From: Guillardia theta CCMP2712
Taxonomy: Eukaryota > Cryptophyceae > Pyrenomonadales > Geminigeraceae
Direction: 5' to 3'
NCBI RefSeq assembly: GCF_000315625.1
Contig: NW_005434670.1
Location: 485,289 to 531,352, forward strand
DNA: 46,064 nt
Below, piece by piece: positions 10,574 through 20,154 of this stretch (position 1 is its first letter; every line of letters begins with the position of its first letter). The translations under genes and the position numbers were made by a program. The notes beneath the pieces are model-generated. The model was not told the DNA's origin. It saw only the letters and a list, made by a program, of their open reading frames with translations, and searched no databases.

Positions 10574-11365
10574 TCAGATGGTCCAGACAACAGTCCCACC
10601 GAATATGCCTCCAGGGCTGTACGACAGTGCCTTGACAAAATCGCTCCAGATCGCAGAGTTCTGCCCAGCCTCCATGTGAGCTGCGCAACCCGCATCACCG
10701 CGATATATCTCGACCAGGGAGTAGACCTTGCTCCCGGTCTTGCCCTCCTCCGGATTGACAGGATTCACCAGCTCCTCTGTCTTGCTCCATGCGAAGTAAA
10801 GGAGACGAGGTTCTGTATCACCAGTGATGTGATGGGTCTCGTTCATGAAGTTCGTGTGCTCGACTATGAACTTGTCCAGGAAGGTCTCCTCCTCATCGTT
10901 CGTCGCCCGGAAGTAGCCATGAAAGCCCATTGTGCCCTTGGTGATCGAACTGTTAATGTTCTGAATGGCAACCTCCATAGTTCCGATAACGCCTCCGAAC
11001 ATCAGCGCAACCTTGCAATACGCACTGATCATCTCGACGAGCTCCTTGAACAAGTCTCCGGTCTTCTGTCCGAGCTCCATGTGCTTGGCACACCCTTCCA
11101 TACTACGATAAGCTTCCACCATCGAGTACATGGTGAATCCCGTAGTCCCCTGGCTCGGATCCAAATTGTTCACCAACTCAGGTGATCGCATCACATGGTA
11201 CGAGATCACAACTGGCTCTTCAGTGCCAGAGGTTGGGTGAGTTTTTCGCATGAAAGCCTGGTGACCATCAAAGAATTTGTCTACCTTATCAGTCGCCGCA
11301 TTGGGCACTCTGAACAGAACACAGAATCCCTTGCAACCAGGTTTCAGCTCCGGTACACTTTCCAT
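10574..11365 (-). CDS. Tandem-duplicated ABM-like (dimeric alpha/beta barrel) protein
   Basis: Single exon. Two copies of a roughly 115-residue module: the first has GFCVLFRVPN, FMRKTHP, VISYHVMRSPELV, YSMVEAYRSMEGCAKHMELG; the second has GFHGYFRATN, FMNETHH, LLYFAWSKTEELV, YSLVEIYRGDAGCAAHMEAG. The pattern (strand, helix, strand, then E-x-Y-R...H helix) fits antibiotic-biosynthesis-monooxygenase-like ferredoxin folds, so the protein may form an intramolecular barrel. The start at 11365 (MESVPELKPG) is preferred because a TATA box at 11487-11495 places the expected transcription start near 11465; the in-frame ATG at 11461 would then have almost no leader, although it would add a hydrophobic N-terminus. 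Function unknown; fold assignment moderate. Confidence 0.7.
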   Translation of the reverse strand: MESVPELKPGCKGFCVLFRVPNAATDKVDKFFDGHQAFMRKTHPTSGTEEPVVISYHVMRSPELVNNLDPSQGTTGFTMYSMVEAYRSMEGCAKHMELGQKTGDLFKELVEMISAYCKVALMFGGVIGTMEVAIQNINSSITKGTMGFHGYFRATNDEEETFLDKFIVEHTNFMNETHHITGDTEPRLLYFAWSKTEELVNPVNPEEGKTGSKVYSLVEIYRGDAGCAAHMEAGQNSAIWSDFVKALSYSPGGIFGGTVVWTI

Positions 11366-11486
11366 ATCTAAGAGGAGAGGGACTTGATGTCTCAACAACA
11401 AACACGGTGGGCTGACCAGCAAGCAAAGAAGATGCTTGATGAAGCCTGTGCTGCCTCTCACGGTGGGGACTTGCGCTGCAAGTCTT

Positions 11487-11495
11487 CCTTTTATA
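11487..11495 (-). promoter_or_regulatory. TATA box of the ABM-like gene
   Basis: TATAAAAGG on the minus strand, about 30 bases upstream of the expected transcription start and 122 bases before the preferred ATG at 11365. It is the clearest core-promoter element in the window. Confidence 0.55.
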
Positions 11496-11509
11496 GTAGC
11501 CCATCACGA

Positions 11510-12120
11510 CCCCTCGGATCCTCCGAAACTGGTCACTTTGAACCCCTCCGAGCTACTAGGCTAGTCACTTCAAGTTGCGACCCTCGGGGTCCGCCGAAAT
11601 AGCTAAAATGAACTTTGGAAACAAAAGGGGTGCAGTAAGTTGGACTATGACAGTAACAAACATTATCCGTAAGAGTCGGAAAGACTTCTTTTCAACTGAG
11701 TGTCGGTTGCAAGCTTTCTCCTTGCATCGCTTTACTATCAAAAATCGCGCCTCTTCACTTTCTGTTGGCTTGAGCCCGACTAGGCTGCAGTAGTACTACT
11801 GAGCGCCGCTAGGAGTAGGGGGCCGACACCGAGGGCCGCATCGTCCGTACCTGTCACCGTCCATATTTCCAGTCCGAAGGTCACGTAGTACCGCAGTACC
11901 GTAGTAGTGACTACCGTACGGTATCACTGAGTCATCGACTCTCAGGCTCGCCAGTCACGGCGCGGCGTACTCCGACCGTACGGATGGCGGTCACTGGGTA
12001 TAACTTCCTAGTTAGGCTATCTTTATTCGGAGGCCGGGAAAAAGGAAAAATTAAAAATCTGAGGTTGTCGAAGTTGCACTTTATTCGAGCATTTCAAATT
12101 TTCGAAAATTAAAAGGTTCC
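11510..12120. other. Gene-free spacer with CCGAA/GTAC-rich repeats
   Basis: No coding frame supported. The segment holds repeated AGTACCGT, GTAGTGACTACCGTACGG and CTACTAGGCT words, the last shared with the spacer near 14160-14200, and then an AT-richer stretch (12000-12120) leading into the transposon-like region. Probably old repeat DNA. Confidence 0.4.
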
Positions 12121-12142
12121 CGCGCACCAGGGAAGTGGCTCC

Positions 12143-12500
12143 ATGCAGGCACCAGCGGGACCAGGCAGCATGAAACCCTCACAAGCCAAGCCTTACGGGA
12201 GGCTTATTGCATGTCTTACGTTCCTTGATGTGTCAGATGGAGGACTACGGAAAATTACAGAGTTGCATGTCTTACTTGAAGAAGCATATCCTAAGCATGT
12301 TCGTGATTTCCTCCAGCAGCATGGCAGTGAAATACCAGGTTTGACAGAGGAGTTGTTGTTGTACAAATCAAGAAATCAGCCATGGCCAGGATCCAGTATC
12401 ATGGAGTTTTACCATGATACTAAAGATTTGATAAACAACCGATACAATCCCGAATTCCTTGTGAATTGCAATCATGTGAATTGCAATACCATCATATTCC
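12143..12500 (+). CDS. Hypothetical ORF beside the transposase remnant
   Basis: An open frame whose first part reads like protein (KPYGRLIACLTFLDVSDGG, ELHVLLEEAYPKHVRDFLQQ, GLTEELLLYKSRNQPWPG) in AT-richer DNA than its surroundings. The frame stays open to 12760, but beyond about 12500 it runs antisense to conserved transposase sequence and is there a shadow. It could be the second protein of the Harbinger element, a captured fragment or chance. No family recognised. Confidence 0.3.
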
Positions 12501-13518
12501 TCATCCTCTCTGTTTTCAACTTCAACCTGAACATCGGCGGCTTCTGCATCCTCTCTGTTTTCAACTTCAACCTGAACATCGGCGGCTTCTGCACCATCCG
12601 ACGTCTGTGCATCATGCGCAAGTATGATGTTTTGAAGAATACAACATGTCACGAACATGTTGTCCACTTCATCCTTGTACCAAAAGTTGCACGGTATCTT
12701 CACACACCTGAAACGCATCTTCAATCTTCCAAAAAAGCATTCCACATCCTTCCGACATGATTCCAATGCTCGAGACCACTGTCGTCTATCAATATCGACT
12801 ATGTAAGGTAAAGGACATTGTAACACCCTCCAACGGTGATAGCCTTGATCGACCATGATCCACAATCCTTTGTGAGTTTGTACACGACCTTCACCAACAT
12901 ACAAGACAAACTCTTCTTGCGCATAACGACCTCCCTGATGCACGGATTGCAAGAATGAATCGTAGCGTGCAATTGTCTTGTCATGGGAATATGTACACAG
13001 TCACATGACGCGATACACCCTGGAAAACCTTTCTTGCGGTACATTTCCCTGGTTTTGAAGATTTCATCTGGCGTGGTCGGGGGGTATACATACTTGGGAT
13101 ACTGCTTTGCCATGTTTCGACAGAACTTGTGGAAAAAGTTACGATTGGATGCCTCACATGCCCCATTCCCTTCACGGATCATTAATTGTTGAAACTGTAC
13201 CCTCCTCCTAACACACGCAGAACACCAAGAATCATGAGTTCAAGGGGCGGCATGGGCTGCCCACACACGGTGGTGGTCTGATCATCATACTCATTTCTCT
13301 TCACGAGCCAGTTTGACAATGTCAAGAAAAACAGGATATGGCAAACGAAAGCTCAGTACGTCTGAATTCTTTGGCAGCACGTGACGATGGATCAGCAAGT
13401 GAAGGATCTTGCAGGAGCACAGCCCACCTGGATTCTGCATAATTCCTTGGGAGCCGAGGCTGCTCCTCCACCTTTCGCTTCTTTCGAGCTCGTCACAGTG
13501 GAAGAGGTTCAGAGTCAT
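12490..13518 (-). pseudogene. Degenerate PIF/Harbinger (DDE_Tnp_4-like) transposase
   Basis: Fragments of one transposase lie in order on the minus strand in at least three frames: LSFRLPYPVFLDIVKLAREE (13518-13300), PPLELMILGVLRVLGGGYSF (about 13240), then the segment from MIREGNGACEASNRNFFHKF to GFPGCIASCDCVHIP (13182-13000), and from DKTIARYDSFLQSVHQGG through GLWIMVDQGYHRW to SCRKDVECFFGRLKMRF and TCCILQNIILAHD (about 12990-12600). The Asp after ASC and the RKDVE...FGRLK block are family hallmarks. Two single-base frameshifts separate the first three parts. Between CVHIP and DKTIARYD roughly 35-40 residues expected in the family are missing and the frame changes. Non-functional copy; terminal inverted repeats were not identified. 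Confidence 0.8.
12503..12592. repeat. Perfect tandem duplication, 2 x 45 bp
   Basis: Two adjacent copies of a 45-base unit (12503-12547, 12548-12592) in the 3' part of the transposase remnant. Translated on the minus strand it repeats 15 acidic residues (DAEAADVQVEVENRE). Identity between units indicates a recent event. Confidence 0.85.
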
Positions 13519-13559
13519 GCAGTGCTCGAGCTTGATGAGCGGAGCCTTAGGTAAACCAT

Positions 13560-14290
13560 CTCAGTTCTTTACGGTCTCTCCTTCCCCGGCCCGTCTGAGT
13601 CATCGAGTCAGCTGAGCGCCGGGTACCGTTCACCGGGCCTGGGGTATATGACACTGTCACAGTGATAGGCCCTCCCTCCCCGGTGAGGTACTCAGCACGC
13701 TACTGAGGCGGTCCGAACGGCGGCCGTCGATCGGATCGCTGGACCGCCGATCGGCGCCGCCGGATGATGAGGGCCCGAGGCCGCCGAACTTGCCTTAGTT
13801 TCGGTGGCAGGTGACCGTTCCGAACGGTATGGAGTCCGCCGGAACTTCGGATGCCCTCGGAGCCTTCAAGCCGGTTGCCACTGAGTTCCGTCCCCCGAGC
13901 GACCGCGGCGAACCGCCGTTCGACACTGAGGCAGGCTGCGGCAAATTAGGCTTGGCGGCAAGTTCCTGGCCTTGAGTTTCGAGTTCAGATAGGCGCACCC
14001 GGGCCGCCCGGCCGACGGCGATGCCGGATCGGACGGTGCCACTCCCCGGGCCCCGGGCCGGGCCCGCCACGGTGGTGGCGGTGACCGGCGGCCGCCGCGG
14101 GCGGCCGGGGCGTGATGGCCGGGCCCGCCGCCGGGCCCTATCTGATCGCCCGGCCCCTACTAGCCTGATCTGGGCCCTACTAGGCTGTAGATATTTTACT
14201 CAAAGCTAGTAGGCTCATGATCCGGGCTGCCAGTCACTGAGCACTGATCGGACCTCACCGGGTGGGTGTTGGTCTGCCAAACCGTGGCAT
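13560..14290. repeat. GC-rich dispersed element, copy B
   Basis: The longest copy of the GC-rich spacer type: CGGCGGCC and CCGGGCCCCGGGCCGGGCCC-like palindromic blocks, CCGTTCCGAACGG, ACTTCGGA and TGACTGAG words. It adjoins the 5' end of the transposase remnant. Open frames here are composition artefacts. Confidence 0.45.
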
Positions 14291-14299
14291 TGAACTTCG

Positions 14300-14900
14300 G
14301 AACCCCCCCGTCTAGCTAGGATTCGCCTTACATTGACCCTACCCTGCTGACCCTACCCACCCCTGGCACCCTGGTAGCTCCCCGGAGTCCCCCAGGCGGA
14401 AAGTTCATGACCCCCTTGTTTCTTCTGGCTCAGTGTCTACCTTGCTCCCTCGCGCAACTCATCGCGACACGCGCGTCTACTCCACCTTGCAAGCAAGAGT
14501 GCTACTGACTCACTTCGTCTCCCTCTTCTCCTCTCCTCGCTTTTTCTCATGAGAGCCTTTTCCGAGTTCGTGAAGTTATGACAAGAATATGGCATTTCAA
14601 CCGATGGCAGGCGTATCAAATTCTTTTCCTCAAGCATCAAAAGCAGCTTCTCTTTACCCTCTCCATTGAATCATGAATACTCTCCTATCAAATCATGAGA
14701 AATCAGACTGAATGTGATCAGAATGCATGCTTCAATCTGAACAATAAGAGATGAATTTTAAGTGGAAGCTCGTGCGTTATGTTGTCATTTTGAATGCGAC
14801 CTGTTCCATGTTTTGACATTGCTGCTGACATCTCCCTTGAAAAATCATCGATTCAATATGGCATGTCAAAACTGTGAACAATCTTGTCATTGACCTGCTT
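14300..14900. other. Spacer, no gene recognised
   Basis: A few C4 runs at 14305-14420, then ordinary AT-moderate sequence. The intron acceptor just before 14909 suggests the Cys-rich gene has a 5' untranslated exon somewhere here; its donor could not be fixed. Confidence 0.4.
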
Positions 14901-14918
14901 GCTTTCAGAGCCTTCAAA

Positions 14919-15472
14919 ATGTCTAAAGGAGGAACTGCATTGCAGGTCCTGGATGAAACGTGAGTGCGAGGGAGCGCATTCCTGGTTGCCTTGCTCTGAA
15001 GCAGAGTGTACTTGTATCCAGGTGCTTCATCTGCTACTGTTGCTGCCAAGGATGCGGGTGTGCAAAATGTAGCGAGCCCAACCTCTGCACCTCAGAATCA
15101 AAGCTCCTGTGCTACAAGGCTCACTCCACGTGCGATTGCGTTGGCCCCTGTGGTCCGGAGGGATGCTACTTGTCGAGCGTCAAGTACTGCTGCTGCTACA
15201 GCCACTGCCAGTTTCCGCCCAGCCCTTGCTTCGTGGAGCTGTGCGGACTGACGTTGTGCGGCGCGAAGAAGGGAGAGAGGTTCGCTCTGTCAGGAGCCGG
15301 GAAAGTGCACACGACGGCAGGCAACTTTGGGACGGACACGAGCATGGAGGAGATGCGGCGAGAGGCGGTTGAGGCGATACAGAGCGGCAACTACTCGAAA
15401 GCCAAGGAGCTGTCGCTTCTCTTGGAGGCAGAGGAAGCTTCGTTGAGCGCGCCCAACAGCATGTCAGCGTGA
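14919..15472 (+). CDS. Cys-rich protein, copy 1
   Basis: Two exons (14919-14959, 15022-15472) encode 163 residues; the 62-nt intron has canonical ends. Start MSKGGTALQVLDET follows an acceptor at about 14908, so an upstream non-coding exon is likely. Residues 15-100 are extremely Cys-rich with clusters CFICYCCCQGCGCAKC, CDCVGPCGPEGC and VKYCCCYSHCQF, resembling the CC/CxC clusters of PLAC8-like or lipidated membrane proteins, but I cannot assign a family. The C-terminal third is a charged helix (MEEMRREAVEAIQSGNYSKA). There is no signal peptide. Its near-identical partner lies at 22453-23006 in the opposite orientation. A metal-binding or palmitoylated membrane-associated role is possible but unproven. 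Confidence 0.8.
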
Positions 15473-15589
15473 TGCCTCCCTCTCAGGATCGCGAAGGTGT
15501 GCCGCCTGGTCTTGCCAGGGTTGGCGATCGATGGTTGCAGTTGTGACCCCCCGGAGCTTTACAGGTTGCACAGACGTCTTCAGCGGGTC

Positions 15590-16020
15590 ATCGGTGACTC
15601 CACTGGCATCTTCCCTCTCGGCGACACTCAGTGACACACGGCGAGGGTCACCCGTTATAATGCAATGTTCTACTTTAAGTTTCCGTTAGCGATGCCATGA
15701 TGCTAAAATAAGCTGAGCGTGCAATACCGTACCGTGCCGGCGTGAACCGTTGATCGGACACTACACGTGACACTGAAGCCGCTGACTGAGCACTGAGAGG
15801 CTTGAACTCAGTTGCCACTCGCCCCACTGCCGGCTCCGAGTCGGACGGTCCCTGAACTTAGCCGGGTGATTTGATCATCCTTACATGATAGCCTCCTGTT
15901 ACCCAGTGACTGACTCCGTCCGGCGGCGCCGGGCGGCCCGCCGGGCCGGGGCCGGCCGCGCCGTTCACGGTGGCAAGTTGAACCCAAGTTCGCCGTTTGA
16001 TACTTTCCGCGGAGGTCGAA
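15590..16020. repeat. GC-rich dispersed element, copy C
   Basis: Contains GTGAACCGTTGA, TGACTGAG, GGCGGCGCCGGGCGGCCC and AACTTCGAA words shared with the other GC-rich spacers. It ends directly upstream of the methyltransferase-like gene and may contain that gene's promoter. Confidence 0.45.
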
Positions 16021-16086
16021 AGTTTAAAACTTCGAACGTGCAAAACTTCGAAAGTTCGCTGTCTGTGTCGGGACAAGGCGAGCAGA

Positions 16087-18064
16087 ATGGGGAGGGCATG
16101 GAAGGCGCTGCTTGCTGCGATGCTGGCAGGTCTGGGCAGTTGGGCGCGTGAGGAAGAGCAGAAGATCGGAGTCAAAGTGTTGGCTCCTCCCGACCTGTCG
16201 ATCGTTCCAGGAAGCTTTCAGGTTGTCATCGAGGTGCTTCCCTGAGACTCTCATGACGAGGTGGAGTGATCGATGTGATGGGGGGCAGGTGGCAGGAGGA
16301 GATCAGCTAGAGCAAGGATGTTTTGCTACTGTCCTCCTCAACAACCAAGAGGCGGCTAACTTTACCTTGGCCAACACACCAGTACAGCAGTTCAAGCTGG
16401 ACATCACCAAGATCAGGCAGATGGTATATGACTGCGTTGTCGTCGTGATCGGTACGTCGATCGCCTTGAGAGGAGGCATGACAACTGCTGCGCAAAGGCC
16501 CTGGCTCGAACTACCTCGGCGTGTTCGACGTTGTCACTATAGGAGGTCTCAAGGCTCCTCGACAGCTTTCAGATGGATGACTTGAATGCAGTTCTCCAAG
16601 ACCTTGACGAAGATCCTGCTTCCAACGACAATGGGCGGCAGTGGACAGAAGAGGAGATCAAGGAGAGCATGCGGAGGGGGAGGGTGGTTAAACAAGGCAG
16701 GAGCGAGCATGCAGATGAGATCTTGGGGTCGATGGTAGAGGACGACGCTCTTGATGAGGAGGAGATGGAGTGCGGAGTGAGGTCGCAGGACTCGCATTTG
16801 AGGTGAAGAGAGCCCGACGGTGAGTTGAAAGCTGGGGATGAATGATACCTGACGGCAGGGCCTTTGGTGGTCTTTTGAGACTTTGGCAAGGCCGACGCGT
16901 TCAAGCAGGTTGCGTCTCTTCACCAGTCGATGCTGTGCTGGCAGGGAAGGATGACAACCGGGCCGGGTTCACCGAGAAGATGGTTTCCTTGGCACAAGCA
17001 GAGTCTGTGAGTGCTAATTCATCCGTCCTTGTCCTCTTGCGTATCTTAGAACCTGATCTCGACTTGCCGCCTTCCTCCTCGCAGGACCGGAAAAGACTGG
17101 AACAAGTCGAACAGATGCATCGCGAGCTGTATCAGGCAATGAGAGCAGCCTCGCCTGATGATCCTGCGATGGGTGCGTGCCCTCCTCCTACGCTCTCGGG
17201 GTGATGACGATGGATCCATCAGGGATGGAAGGAACGAGCGGACAACTCTATGAGCAGACTCTGCTTTACCACCTCTTGTCCCTCTCCCAAGAGATCCGCA
17301 CTGTTTGCGAGACGGTTCAGAGTTCTTGCCTCCCTCGCCAAGCGCTGAGCATGGTGCCCAGGGCTTCGGAGCGGGTCATAGCGCTGTCACATGGCTGTCT
17401 GGGCATGGAGACCTTCGCGTCGTCTCGTTCGATCTGGCCAAACTCAAGTGAGGCCTATTGTCTCGCTTGACTCGCAGCCTGAGAGGTGTGGCCGCAGGGG
17501 GCAGGAGGTTGGAGAGCGCTTCCTCGGGTCAAGGTTCCCTGGGAGACTGGAAGTGGTCCACGGGGACTCGTCGTGGACGGTCCCGGAGTTTGTCTCTACC
17601 CATCCCGACCTAAAGGTCCTGCCCACCCCTTGGATCGCCTGGCCTGACCGGCACCCCCAGTGCGACCTGATCCACGTGGACGGCGGACACTTCGACTTCG
17701 TGCCTTGGAATGACATGGTGGAGTTCGGAAGGTGAGGACCTGATCACTGTCGGCGTGCTGCCTGTTTGTGCACTTTGAGCTGAGAGTGTGAGGCCAGGGC
17801 AAGCCATCAGTCTACGATTGTTGTCGTGGACGATGCCCCGTCACTTGGCGATGTGGCCCGTGCTGTGAAGGTGCACGACGGAACTGGACGTGCATCATGT
17901 TATTGACGGGAGAGCAGGTGGCGCAAGAGCGCAAAATCATACAAGAGATTGGTTGCTGGAATGCAGTGGGATTTGACAACAACACAAAAAACCGTCACCT
18001 TCGTGGGTTTTGTGCCTACCATTATAACGTGAGAGCAGTTTTGGCGTTCAGAAGAATGGAATAG
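16087..18064 (+). CDS. Secreted/ER protein with class I methyltransferase-like domain
   Basis: Exon 1 (16087-16233) encodes a signal peptide (MGRAWKALLAAMLAGLGSWA) and a beta-rich start. Exon 2 is 16289-16451 and exon 3 begins at 16498 (NYLGVFDVVTIGGLKAP). The centre (16570-17200) holds acidic and helical exons (TEEEIKESMRRG, DRKRLEQVEQMHRELYQAM) whose joins I could not all fix. The C-terminal half has SAM-methyltransferase hallmarks: LLYHLLSLSQEIRTVCET joined to GFGAGHSAVTWLSG (glycine-rich motif I), LRVVSFDLAKL, LEVVHGDSSWTVPEF and CDLIHVDGGHFDF, then STIVVVDDAPS, ending at 18062-18064 after FCAYHYN. The acceptor substrate is unknown; carbohydrate methylation in the secretory route is a guess. 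Overall gene likely, full exon chain incomplete. Confidence 0.68.
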
Positions 18065-18100
18065 AAATGAATGATTCAATTGTTTAATGACACACTATAT

Positions 18101-19159
18101 TTACACTGGAAGCTTGATTGTATCAAGTTTTAACAATTTCGCGACGAAGTCCCATGGCATCTCGGGTTCCGTCTGTTGACATTTGACAACTTCAGCTATC
18201 GGCTCCAAGTTGGACTGCTGAGGCTGAACTGTTTCGACAGATTTTTTCTTTGACATCACCTCATCTTCAAACCGCACCGAACATCGCTTCTTGACATCGT
18301 CAGGCTGCCAGGCCCAATCCTCGTTCTTGGACGCAACAGTTCCAGTCGACAGAGGCGTTGATGCGTCTGCAGGCTTGGTCGAAGCGCCGGAGGCGATGCT
18401 CTGGCTGTCCTGCTGGAGGAGAATACGTGGGCTGGGATACGATGCCGGTTTATAGCAGATAGAAACTTCGATGAATCCTCGCACTGCTGTGTTGAAATAC
18501 TGGCTTTGCGTCAACTTGAATTTGTCGCGGATTGGAGAACGAGAGGGAGTGAGCATATGGATGTTCAAGATGACTTCGCCTGCGGAAACCTCAGCACACC
18601 TGTGGATCATCGACAATCAGTTGCAAACCTAGGAAACGATCCGCGGGATTTGCCGCATTGATGTCCGATACGCTTAGAATCAACTGTGAATCAGTCAAGG
18701 GTTGAACTATGTAGCAAGCCAACAAATGTACCTGAGAGTTTTGAGGATTACGAACGCGGAGCTCAAACTGCTGACTTTCCCACCTAGAAGCTAATGAGTG
18801 AAGAAGGTATTCGATCATGACGACGTACCAAGGGTTACTTGAAGGAGGGCAGGGCTGTGTCCACAAGGATGTTCCGTAGGAAGGCTGTTGAAGGCGTAAG
18901 GGGAAGTGCAAAACGAAACATGCTCAGCTACCTTCTGATCGGAGCCAACTTCACGAATGCATGCTTGAGCAGCAAGCTGAACAGAAAGCAGGAAGTCAGA
19001 TCAGGTCGCCAGACTTGGGGCAAAAGCACTCACAGCGCTGTCTTTGCTGGAGGGTAACAGGAGCCCCTCAGCTCGATGAATTCTGTTGAAAGCGAGTGAA
19101 TGCAGGAAGAGGCAATAATGCTCGACTTACTTGACTGTGACTACGCTGGATTCCATCAT
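18101..19159 (-). CDS. C2-domain protein
   Basis: Seven exons (19159-19131, 19082-19034, 18976-18932, 18884-18829, 18783-18732, 18683-18629, 18579-18101) sum to 765 nt, or 254 residues. The N-terminal 150 residues form one C2 domain: VTVKIHRAEGLLLPSSKDSA, CIREVG, PSSNPWWESQQFELRV, LILSVSDINAANPADRFLGE and closing RGFIEVSICYKP. C2 domains bind membranes, often via calcium; here only part of the usual Asp ligands are present, so calcium dependence is uncertain. The C-terminal 100 residues are Ser/Thr/Lys/Glu-rich and probably disordered. It converges tail-to-tail with the methyltransferase-like gene, with only 36 bases between the stop codons. The start is the first of two adjacent Met codons. 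Confidence 0.82.
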
Positions 19160-19459
19160 TGTATTTCCAGTTTTTTTTTTTTAACACTGGAGAGCAAATA
19201 TCAGTGAAGAAAACAAAGGCCGGGGGAGACGTATTCGATAGAGTCAGAAAGGTAGAGTTGAGGGTGGGCGAGGCATTTCTACTCTTATCGAGCTGAGAGT
19301 TCTTGCTCATCGCTCTCTTTCTTATCCTAACGCTGACTGCGCATTTCCTATCACATCTCCCATCAAATGTCGCTCTTTCTCTCATTCTCCTGCTCGCTCT
19401 TATTTTCACTCGTTCACGATGTCGAGCAGCCAGCACCCTGTTTTTGAACCATATCCTTT

Positions 19460-19920
19460 CATTCCCCCCCCCCTCCCTACTACCCACCCTACCCTGTTTC
19501 CTACAGGTACCCACCCCTTGTCCAATGCAACCGACTTTGACCCCACCCAGCGGTTTGACTCTTGGACGAGTTAACCCCACCGACAGCAAGGCAGGACTAA
19601 AAGACCCCTTCAATTCCCCCAGTTCCTCCTTCATACCCCTACTTCTCTCGCAAAATCACCCCCATTGCAACCAGTCGCAAACCTGCCGTATCACCTCCAC
19701 CCCACTCGAACTAGAAATTTCGGCCATTAACCCCCCCGAACGACCAGCGTCATGCACCCCTCATCGTACAATCCTCGCCGAGCCACCCACCCTTGAGATT
19801 CTTTACCACAGTGACTCCTTGTACACTACCGGTCCTCACTGTTCTAAACCACCCCACCATCAGTCCAAACCTGGTTGATCTGTGACCCCACCCGGCCACC
19901 GTACCGTATCAGCGCACTGC
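19460..19920. other. Strand-asymmetric C4-run array
   Basis: About 450 bases in which runs of three to nine C (ACCCC, CCCCACC, TACCC contexts) recur every 10-25 bases, nearly all on the plus strand, with no repeat unit. The open frame across it is rich in Pro, Thr and Ser by composition only. The complementary strand could form G-quadruplexes. Compare 41640-42330. Confidence 0.55.
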
Positions 19921-20154
19921 TCCCAAAGAAAAACTCTTTAAAATAATTTAATTGATACACACCTATTTCGTACGGAGCCTAGGACCCCTTAGGCAGTGAC
20001 TGTAGGAATTCAGTCCTAGTGGTTCATTATATCTATAGCTCGCTAGGACTCCAGTAGCACTCTCGTACAGTTCCTTGATTCCGAGCCTCATTGAAGGAGA
20101 TATCGCGTCGATCCGGAGGTTAATCGTCAATCTAGGGGGTGGGTACCATGTGCA

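Noticed and set aside
10404-10679. Signal-peptide-like frame on the plus strand
   Set aside because: It is short, its second half is antisense to the conserved ABM-like gene, and no downstream exon joins it.
19303-19878. 191-codon open frame on the plus strand with a hydrophobic start
   Set aside because: It lies in the C4-run array; the hydrophobic start comes from a CT-rich stretch and the rest is composition-driven.
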